DNA of 64,000 nt from Lepidurus packardi (taxonomy: Eukaryota > Arthropoda > Branchiopoda > Notostraca > Triopsidae): assembly GCA_023053545.1 (NCBI GenBank), contig JAKZAN010000060.1:186001-250000 (forward strand), read 5' to 3'. The notes under the pieces were generated by a model. The model did no database searches, was not told where the DNA came from, and was given only the letters and a program-made list of their open reading frames with translations. Shown piece by piece: positions 52,412-62,650 of this stretch. The stretch's first letter is position 1, and every line of letters begins with the position of its first letter. The position numbers and the translations under genes were made by a program.

Positions 52412-54220
52412 CAGTGTATAAAAAATTAATTCAGTCTGTAAGGAATTAAATCAGGCCGTAGGGAATTAATTCAGTCTGTAAGGAATTAAATCAGGCCGAA
52501 AGGAATTAATTAAGTCCGTAAGAAATTGATTCAGTCCGTAAGGAATTAATTCAGCCCGTAAGGAATTAATTAAGTCCGTAATGAGTCACTTAAGTCCATA
52601 CGGAATTAATTCACTCCCTAAGTAGTTAATCCAAATTCAGTCCGTAAGGAATTAATTAAGTCCGTAAGGAATTAATTCAGTCCGTATGGAATTAATTCTG
52701 TCCGTAATGGATTAATTAAGTCCGTAATGAATTAATTCAGTCCGTATGAAATTAATTAAGTCCGTAAGGAATTAATTCAGTCCGTATGGAATTAATTCTG
52801 TCCGTAATGGATTAATTAAGTCCGTAATGAATTAATTCAGTCCGTATGAAATTGATTCAGTCCGTAAGGAATTAATTAAGGAATTAATTCAGTCCGTAAG
52901 GAATTCAATCAATCCTAAAGAATTATTTCATTCCGTAAGGAAATAATTCAGTCCGTAAGGAATTAATTCAGTCCGTAAGGAATTAATTCAGTCCGTAACG
53001 AATTAATTAAGTCCATAATGAATTAATTCAGTCCGTAAGGAATTAATTCAGTCCGTAAGGAATTAATTAAATCCGTACGGAATTAATTCAGACCGTAAGG
53101 AATTAATTCAGTAGGTACGGAATTATTTCAGTCCGTAATTAATTCATTCATTCCTTACGGATTTAATTAAGTCCTTAAGGAATTAATTCAGTCCGTAAGG
53201 AATTAATTCACTCCGTAAGGAATTAATTCAGTAAGAAAGGAATTCAATCAATCCTAAAGAATTAATTCAGTCCGTAAGGAAATAATTCAGTCCGTAAGGA
53301 ATTAATTCAGTCCGTAAGGAATTAATTCTGTCCGTAAGGAATTAATTCAGTCCGTAATGTCATAATTCAGTCCGTAAGGAATTAATTCAGTCCGTAAGGA
53401 ATTAATTCAGTCCGTAATGTAATAATTCAGTCCGTAAGGAATTAATTCAGTCCGTAATGGATTAATTAAGTCCGTAAGGAATTAATTCAGTCCGTACGAA
53501 ATTAAATCAGTCCGTAAGGAATTCATTCAGTCCGTAAGGAATTAATTCAGTAAGAAAGGAATTCAATCAATCCTAAAGAATTAATTCAGTCCGTGAGGAA
53601 CTAATTCAGTCCGTAAGGAAATAATTCAGTCCGTAAGGAATTAATTCAGTCCGTAAGGAATTAATTCAGTCCGTAGGGAATTAATTCAGTCCGTAAGGAA
53701 TTAATTCAGTCCGTAAGGAATTAATTCAGTCCGTAATTAATTAATTCAGTCCGTAAGGAATTAATTCAGTAAGAAAGGAATTCAATCAATCCTAAAGAAT
53801 TAATTCAGTCCGTAAGGAAATTATTCAGTCCGTAAGGAATTAATTCAGTCCGTAAGGAATTAATTCAGTAAGAATGGAATTCAATCAATCCTACAGAGTT
53901 AATTCAGTCCGTATGGAAATAATTCAGTCCGTAAGGAATTAATTTCAGTCCGTAAGGAATTAATTCAGTCCGTAAGGAATTAATTAAGTCCGTAAGGAAT
54001 TAATTCAGTCCTTATGGAATTAATTCTGTCCGTAATGGATTAATTATGTCCGTAATGAATTAATTCAGTCCGTAAGGAATTAATTAAGGAATTAATTCAG
54101 TCCGTAAGGAATTAATTCAGTAAGAACGGAATTCAATCAATCCTAAAGAATTAATTCAGTCCGAAGGAAATAATTCAGTCCGTAAGGAATTAATTCAGTC
54201 CGTAAGGAATTAATTCAGTC
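51726..54220 (+). repeat. 2495-bp tandem duplication, copy 1
   Basis: Offset 2495 is exact at every marker checked: CGTATGGAAT at 51726 and 54221, CAGTGTATA at 52412 and 54907, the private TTTCATTCCG at 52929 and 55424, and the private extra T in AATTTCAGTCCG at 53941 and 56436. Differences between copies are single bases, for example GAAATTGATTC near 52850 against GAAATTAATTC in copy 2. Confidence 0.92.
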
Positions 54221-56715
54221 CGTATGGAATTAATTCTGTCCGTAATGGATTAATTAAGTCCGTAATGAATTAATTCAGTCCGTATGAAATTAATTCAGTC
54301 CGTAAGGAATTAATTAAGGAATTAATTCAGTCCGTAAGGAATTCAATCAATCCTAAAGAATTATTTCAGTCCGTAAGGAAATAATTCAGTCCGTAAGGAA
54401 TTAATTCAATCCGTAAGGAATTAATTCAGTCCGTAACGAATTAATTAAGTCCATAATGAATTAATTCAGTCCATAAGGAATTAATTCAGTCCGTAAGGAA
54501 TTAATTAAATCCGTACGGAATTAATTCAGACCGTAAGGAATTAATTCAGTAGGTACGGAATTATTTCAGTCCGTAATTAATTCATTCATTCCTTACGGAT
54601 TTAATTAAGTCCTTAAGGAATTAATTCAGTCCGTAAGGAATTAATTCAGTAAGAAAGGAATTCAATCAATCCTAAAGAATTAATTCAGTCCGTAAGGAAA
54701 TAATTCAGTCCGTAAGGAATTAATTCAGTCCGTAAGGAATTAATTCTGTCCGTAAGGAATTAATTCAGTCCGTAATGTCATAATTCAGTCCGTAAGGAAT
54801 TAATTCAGTTCGTAAAGAATTAATTTAGTCCGTAAGGAATTTATATGAGTCCGTAAGGAATTAATTAAGTCCGTAAGGAATTAATTAAGTTCGTAAGGAA
54901 TTAATTCAGTGTATAAAAAATTAATTCAGTCTGTAAGGAATTAAATCAGGCCGTAGGGAATTAATTCAGTCTGTAAGGAATTAAATCAGGCCGAAAGGAA
55001 TTAATTAAGTCCGTAAGAAATTGATTCAGTCCGTAAGGAATTAATTCAGCCCGTAAGGAATTAATTAAGTCCGTAATGAGTCACTTAAGTCCATACGGAA
55101 TTAATTCACTCCCTAAGTAGTTAATCCAAATTCAGTCCGTAAGGAATTAATTAAGTCCGTAAGGAATTAATTCAGTCCGTATGGAATTAATTCTGTCCGT
55201 AATGGATTAATTAAGTCCGTAATGAATTAATTCAGTCCGTATGAAATTAATTAAGTCCGTAAGGAATTAATTCAGTCCGTATGGAATTAATTCTGTCCGT
55301 AATGGATTAATTAAGTCCGTAATGAATTAATTCAGTCCGTATGAAATTAATTCAGTCCGTAAGGAATTAATTAAGGAATTAATTCAGTCCGTAAGGAATT
55401 CAATCAATCCTAAAGAATTATTTCATTCCGTAAGGAAATAATTCAGTCCGTAAGGAATTAATTCAGTCCGTAAGGAATTAATTCAGTCCGTAACGAATTA
55501 ATTAAGTCCATAATGAATTAATTCAGTCCGTAAGGAATTAATTCAGTCCGTAAGGAATTAATTAAATCCGTACGGAATTAATTCAGACCGTAAGGAATTA
55601 ATTCAGTAGGTACGGAATTATTTCAGTCCGTAATTAATTCATTCATTCCTTACGGATTTAATTAAGTCCTTAAGGAATTAATTCAGTCCGTAAGGAATTA
55701 ATTCACTCCGTAAGGAATTAATTCAGTAAGAAAGGATTTCAATCAATCCTAAAGAATTAATTCAGTCCGTAAGGAAATAATTCAGTCCGTAAGGAATTAA
55801 TTCAGTCCGTAAGGAATTAATTCTGTCCGTAAGGAATTAATTCAGTCCGTAATGTCATAATTCAGTCCGTAAGGAATTAATTCAGTCCGTAAGGAATTAA
55901 TTCAGTCCGTAATGTAATAATTCAGTCCGTAAGGAATTAATTCAGTCCGTAATGGATTAATTAAGTCCGTAAGGAATTAATTCAGTCCGTACGAAATTAA
56001 ATCAGTCCGTAAGGAATTCATTCAGTCCGTAAGGAATTAATTCAGTAAGAAAGGAATTCAATCAATCCTAAAGAATTAATTCAGTCCGTGAGGAACTAAT
56101 TCAGTTCGTAAGGAAATAATTCAGTCCGTAAGGAATTAATTCAGTCCGTAAGGAATTAATTCAGTCCGTAGGGAATTAATTCAGTCCGTAAGGAATTAAT
56201 TCAGTCCGTAAGGAATTAATTCAGTCCGTAATTAATTAATTCAGTCCGTAAGGAATTAATTCAGTAAGAAAGGAATTCAATCAATCCTAAAGAATTAATT
56301 CAGTCCGTAAGGAAATTATTCAGTCCGTAAGGAATTAATTCAGTCCGTAAGGAATTAATTCAGTAAGAATGGAATTCAATCAATCCTACAGAGTTAATTC
56401 AGTCCGTATGGAAATAATTCAGTCCGTAAGGAATTAATTTCAGTCCGTAAGGAATTAATTCAGTCCGTAAGGAATTAATTAAGTCCGTAAGGAATTAATT
56501 CAGTCCTTATGGAATTAATTCTGTCCGTAATGGATTAATTATGTCCGTAATGAATTAATTCAGTCCGTAAGGAATTAATTAAGGAATTAATTCAGTCCGT
56601 AAGGAATTAATTCAGTAAGAACGGAATTCAATCAATCCTAAAGAATTAATTCAGTCCGAAGGAAATAATTCAGTCCGTAAGGAATTAATTCAGTCCGTAA
56701 GGAATTAATTCAGTC
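54221..56715 (+). repeat. 2495-bp tandem duplication, copy 2
   Basis: Begins at a clear junction: after CCGAAGGAAATAATTCAG and two consensus monomers, the series jumps to CGTATGGAATTAATTCTG. At 56716 the regular continuation (TTCATTCCGTAAGG) is restored. Copy-2-only changes include AAAGGATTTCAATC near 55734 and CAGTTCGTAAGG near 56104. Confidence 0.92.
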
Positions 56716-59260
56716 CGTAAGGAATTAATTCATTCCGTAAGGAATTAATTCAGTCCGTAAGGAATTATTTCAGTCCGTAATTAATTCATTTATTCCTAAC
56801 GGAATTAATTAAGTCCATAATGAATTAATTCAGTCCGTAAGGAATTAATTCATTCCGTAAGGAATTAATTCAGTCCGTAAGGAATTATTTCAGTCCGTAA
56901 TTAATTCATTTATTCCTAACGGAATTAATTAAGTCCATAATGAATTAATTCAGTCCGTAAGGAATTAATTCAGTCCGTAAGGAATTAATTAAATCCGTAC
57001 GGAATTAATTCAGACCGTAAGGAATTAATTAAGCACGCAAGGAATTAATTTATTCCGTAAGGAATTAATTAAGTCCGTAAGGAGTTAATTAAGTCCGTAA
57101 GGAATTAATTAAGTCCGTAAGGAATTATTTCAGTCCGTAAGGATTCAATTCAGTCCGTAAAGTACTAATTCAGTCCGTAAGGAATTAATTCAGTCCGTAA
57201 GTAATTAATTCAGTAAGAACGGAATTCAATCAATCCTAAAGAATTAATTCAGTCCGTAAGGAAATAATTCAGTCCGTAAGGAATTCATTTAGTCCGTAAG
57301 GAATTAATTCAGTCCGTAAGGAATTAATTCAGTCCGTAAGGAATTAATTAAATCCGTACGGAATTAATTCAGTCCGTAAGGAATTAATTCAGTCCGTAAT
57401 TAATTCATTCATTCCTTACGGATTTAATTAAGTCCGTAAGGAATTAATTCAGTCCGTAAGGAATTAATTCACTCCGTAAGGAATTAATTCAGTAAGAAAG
57501 GAATTCAATCAATCCTAAAGAATTAATTCAGTCCTTTAAGGAAATAATTCAGTCCGTAAGGAATTAATTCAGTCCGTAAGGAATTAATTCAGTCCGTAAG
57601 GAATTAATTCAGACCGTAAGGAAATAATTAAGTCCGTAAGGAATTAATTCAGTCCGTAAGGAATTAATTAAGGAATTAATTCAGTCCGTAAGGATTTAAT
57701 TCAGTCTGTAAGGTATGAATTCAGTCCGTAAGGAGTTAATTCAGTCCGTAAGGAATTAATTCAGTCCGTAAGGAATAACTTCGGTACGTAAGGAAATAAT
57801 TCAGTCCGTAATGGATTAATTAAGTCCGTAATGAATTAATTCAGTCCGTATGAAATTAATTCAGTTCGTAAGGAATTAATTAAGGAATTAATTCAGTCCG
57901 TAAGGAATTAATTCAGTCCGTAAGGAATTAATTCAGTCCGTAAGGAATTAATTCAGTCCATAAGGAATTAATTCAGTCCGTAAGGAATTAATTCAGACCG
58001 TAAGGAAATAATTAAGTCCGTAAGGAATTAATTCAGTCCGTAAGGAATTAATTCAGTCCGTAATGAATTAATTCAGTCCGTAAGGAATTAATTTAGTCCG
58101 TAAGAAATTAATTAACTCCGTAAGGAATTAATTAAGTCCGTAAGGAATTAATTAAGTCCGTAAGGAATTAATTAAGTCCGTAAGGAATTAATTCAGTCCG
58201 TAAGGTATTAATTCAGTCCGTAAGGAATTAATTAAGTCCGTAAGGAATTAATTCATTCCGTAAGAAATTAATTCAGTCCGTAATGGATTAATTAAGTCCG
58301 TAATGAATTAATTCAGTCCGTATGAAATTAATTCAGACCGTAAGGAATTAATTAAGGAATTAATTCAGTCCGTAAGGAATTAATTCAGTAAGAACGGAAT
58401 TCAATCAATCCTAAAGAATTAATTCAGTCCGTAAGGAAATAATTCAGTCCGTAAGGAATTAATTCAGTCCGTAAGGAATTAATTCAGTCCGTAACGAATT
58501 AATTAAGTCCATAATGAATTAATTCAGTCCGTAAGGAATTAATTCAGTCCGTAAGGAATTAATTAAATCCGTACGGAATTAATTCAGACCGTAAGGAATT
58601 AATTCAGTCCGTAAAGAATGAATTCCGTCCGTAAGGAATTAGTTAGGTATGTGAGGAATTAATTCAGTCCGTAAGGAATCAATTCGGTCCGTAATGAATT
58701 AATTCAGTCCGTAAGGAATTAATTAAATCCGTACGGAATTAATTCAGTCCGTAAGGAATTAATTTAGTCCGTAAGGATTTAATTCAGTCCGTAAGGTATT
58801 AATTAAGTCCGTAAGGAATTAATTCAGTCCGTAAGGAATAAGTTCAGTACGTAAGGAATTAATTAAGTCCGTAATGGATTAATTCAGTTCGTATGAAATT
58901 AATTCAGTCCGTAAGGAATTAATTCAGTCCGTAAGGAATTAATTCAGTACGAACGGAATTCAATCAATCCTAAAGAATTAATTCAGTCCGTAAGGAAATA
59001 ATTCAGTCCGTAAGGAAATAATTCAGTCCGTAAGGAAATAATTCAGTCCGTAAGGAATTAATTCAGTCCGTTAGGAATTAATTCAGTCCGTAACGAATTA
59101 ATTAAGTCCATAATGAATTAATTCAGTCCGTAAGGAATTAATTCAGTCCGTAAGAATTACTTTAGTCCGTAAGGAATTAATTAAGTCCGTAAGGAATTAA
59201 TTAAGTCCGTAAGGAATTAATTCAGTCCGCAAGGAATTAATTCAGTCCGTAGCGAATTAA
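55841..59260 (+). repeat. 3420-bp tandem duplication, copy 1
   Basis: Offset 3420 holds exactly from 55841/59261 (TTCAGTCCGTAATGTCATAA) through CACGCAAGG at 57034/60454 and the extra T at 56436/59856. Both copies carry the private GGATTCAATTC (57141 and 60561). Copy 1 alone has a one-base expansion, GTCCTTTAAGG, near 57531, and it lacks a CAGTAAGAACGG dimer near 57910. Confidence 0.88.
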
Positions 59261-62200
59261 TTCAGTCCGTAATGTCATAATTCAGTCCGTAAGGAATTAA
59301 TTCAGTCCGTAAGGAATTAATTCAGTCCGTAATGTAATAATTCAGTCCGTAAGGAATTAATTCAGTCCGTAATGGATTAATTAAGTCCGTAAGGAATTAA
59401 TTCAGTCCGTACGAAATTAAATCAGTCCGTAAGGAATTCATTCAGTCCGTAAGGAATTAATTCAGTAAGAAAGGAATTCAATCAATCCTAAAGAATTAAT
59501 TCAGTCCGTGAGGAACTAATTCAGTCCGTAAGGAAATAATTCAGTCCGTAAGGAATTAATTCAGTCCGTAAGGAATTAATTCAGTCCGTAGGGAATTAAT
59601 TCAGTCCGTAAGGAATTAATTCAGTCCGTAAGGAATTAATTCAGTCCGTAATTAATTAATTCAGTCCGTAAGGAATTAATTCAGTAAGAAAGGAATTCAA
59701 TCAATCCTAAAGAATTAATTCAGTCCGTAAGGAAATTATTCAGTCCGTAAGGAATTAATTCAGTCCGTAAGGAATTAATTCAGTAAGAATGGAATTCAAT
59801 CAATCCTACAGAGTTAATTCAGTCCGTATGGAAATAATTCAGTCCGTAAGGAATTAATTTCAGTCCGTAAGGAATTAATTCAGTCCGTAAGGAATTAATT
59901 AAGTCCGTAAGGAATTAATTCAGTCCTTATGGAATTAATTCTGTCCGTAATGGATTAATTAAGTCCGTAATGAATTAATTCAGTCCGTAAGGAATTAATT
60001 AAGGAATTAATTCAGTCCGTAAGGAATTAATTCAGTAAGAACGGAATTCAATCAATCCTAAAGAATTAATTCAGTCCGAAGGAAATAATTCAGTCCGTAA
60101 GGAATTAATTCAGTCCGTAAGGAATTAATTCAGTCCGTAAGGAATTAATTCATTCCGTAAGGAATTAATTCAGTCCGTAAGGAATTATTTCAGTCCGTAA
60201 TTAATTCATTTATTCCTAACGGAATTAATTAAGTCCATAATGAATTAATTCAGTCCGTAAGGAATTAATTCATTCCGTAAGGAATTAATTCAGTCCGTAA
60301 GGAATTATTTCAGTCCGTAATTAATTCATTTATTCCTAACGGAATTAATTAAGTCCATAATGAATTAATTCAGTCCGTAAGGAATTAATTCAGTCCGTAA
60401 GGAATTAATTAAATCCGTACGGAATTAATTCAGACCGTAAGGAATTAATTAAGCACGCAAGGAATTAATTTAGTCCGTAAGGAATTAATTAAGTCCGTAA
60501 GGAGTTAATTAAGTCCGTAAGGAATTAATTAAGTCCGTAAGGAATTATTTCAGTCCGTAAGGATTCAATTCAGTCCGTAAAGTACTAATTCAGTCCGTAA
60601 GGAATTAATTCAGTCCGTAAGTAATTAATTCAGTAAGAACGGAATTCAATCAATCCTAAAGAATTAATTCAGTCCGTAAGGAAATAATTCAGTCCGTAAG
60701 GAATTCATTTAGTCCGTAAGGAATTAATTCAGTCCGTAAGGAATTAATTCAGTCCGTAAGGAATTAATTAAATCCGTACGGAATTAATTCAGTCCGTAAG
60801 GAATTAATTCAGTCCGTAATTAATTCATTCATTCCTTACGGATTTAATTAAGTCCGTAAGGAATTAATTCAGTCCGTAAGGAATTAATTCACTCCGTAAG
60901 GAATTAATTCACTCCGTAAGGAATTAATTCAGTAAGAAAGGAATTCAATCAATCCTAAAGAATTAATTCAGTCCGTAAGGAAATAATTCAGTCCGTAAGG
61001 AATTAATTCAGTCCGTAAGGAATTAATTCAGTCCGTAAGGAATTAATTCAGACCGTAAGGAAATAATTAAGTCCGTAAGGAATTAATTCAGTCCGTAAGG
61101 AATTAATTAAGGAATTAATTCAGTCCGTAAGGATTTAATTCAGTCTGTAAGGTATTAATTCAGTCCGTAAGGAGTTAATTCAGTCCGTAAGGAATTAATT
61201 CAGTCCGTAAGGAATAACTTCGGTACGTAAGGAAATAATTCAGTCCGTAATGGATTAATTCAGTCCGTATGAAATTAATTCAGTTCGTAAGGAATTAATT
61301 AAGGAATTAATTCAGTCCGTAAGGAATTAATTCAGTAAGAACGGAATTCAATCAATCCTAAAGAATTAATTCAGTCCGTAAGGAAATAATTCAGTCCGTA
61401 AGGAATTAATTCAGTCCGTAAGGAATTAATTCAGTCCATAAGGAATTAATTCAGTCCGTAAGGAATTAGTACAGACCGTAAGGAAATAATTAAGTCCGTA
61501 AGGAATTAATTCAGTCCGTAAGGAATTAATTCAGTCCGTAATGAATTAATTCAGTCCGTAAGGAATTAATTTAGTCCGTAAGAAATTAATTAACTCCGTA
61601 AGGAATTAATTAAGTCCGTAAGGAATTAATTAAGTCCGTAAGGAATTAATTAAGTCCGTAAGGAATTAATTCAGTCCGTAAGGTATTAATTCAGTCCGTA
61701 AGGAATTAATTAAGTCCGTAAGGAATTAATTCATTCCGTAAGAAATTAATTCAGTCCGTAATGGATTAATTAAGTCCGTAATGAATTAATTCAGTCCGTA
61801 TGAAATTAATTCAGACCGTAAGGAATTAATTAAGGAATTAATTCAGTCCGTAAGGAATTAATTCAGTAAGAACGGAATTCAATCAATCCTAAAGAATTAA
61901 TTCAGTCCGTAAGGAAATAATTCAGTCCGTAAGGAATTAATTCAGTCCGTAAGGAATTAATTCAGTCCGTAACGAATTAATTAAGTCCATAATGAATTAA
62001 TTCAGTCCGTAAGGAATTAATTCAGTCCGTAAGGAATTAATTAAATCCGTACGGAATTAATTCAGACCGTAAGGAATTAATTCAGTCCGTAAAGAATGAA
62101 TTCCGTCCGTAAGGAATTAGTTAGGTATGTAAGGAATTAATTCAGTCCGTAAGGAATCAATTCGGTCCGTAATGAATTAATTCAGTCCGTAAGGAATTAA

Positions 62201-62650
62201 TTTACTCCGTAAGGAATTAATTCAGTCCGTAAGGAATTATTTCAGTCCGTAATTAATTCATTCATTCCTTACGGAATTAATTAAGTCCATAATGAATTAA
62301 TTCAGTCCGTAAGGAATTAATTCAGTCCGTAAGGAATTAATTAAATCCGTACGGAATTAATTCAGTCCGTAAGGAATTAATTTAGTCCGTAAGGATTTAA
62401 TTCAGTCCGTAAGGTATTAATTAAGTCCGTAAGGAATTAATTCAGTCCGTAAGGAATAAGTTCAGTACGTAAGGAATTAATTAAGTCCGTAATGGATTAA
62501 TTCAGTTCGTATGAAATTAATTCAGTCCGTAAGGAATTAATTCAGTCCGTAAGGAATTAATTCAGTACGAACGGAATTCAATCAATCCTAAAGAATTAAT
62601 TCAGTCCGTAAGGAAATAATTCAGTCCGTAAGGAAATAATTCAGTCCGTA
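59261..62650 (+). repeat. 3420-bp tandem duplication, copy 2
   Basis: Starts at a junction where GTAGCGAATTAA, normally followed by TTAAGTCCATAATAAATT, passes straight into TTCAGTCCGTAATGTCATAA. Offsets then step by explainable amounts: 3440 after one added monomer near 60890, 3439, 3419 after one lost monomer near 61255, and 3478 where copy 1 lacks a 59-bp segment. The right end is near 62650. Confidence 0.85.
61032..62644 (+). repeat. 1613-bp tandem duplication, copy 1
   Basis: GACCGTAAGG at 61051 recurs at 62664 (offset 1613). Both copies share the private change ACAGACCG (near 61470 and 63104). The boundary is placed by the switch in variant series near 62645 and is good to about 20 bp. 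Confidence 0.75.

Larger units (their letters stand above)
47926..58944 (+). repeat. Large higher-order unit 6 (11019 bp)
   Basis: Delimited by CAGTACGAACGG at 47926 and 58945. GTGTATA modules are at 49730, 51455, 52412 and 54907, and CACGCAAGG is at 57034. The unit contains a 2 x 239 bp and a 2 x 2495 bp tandem duplication, both with private shared variants. Confidence 0.75.
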
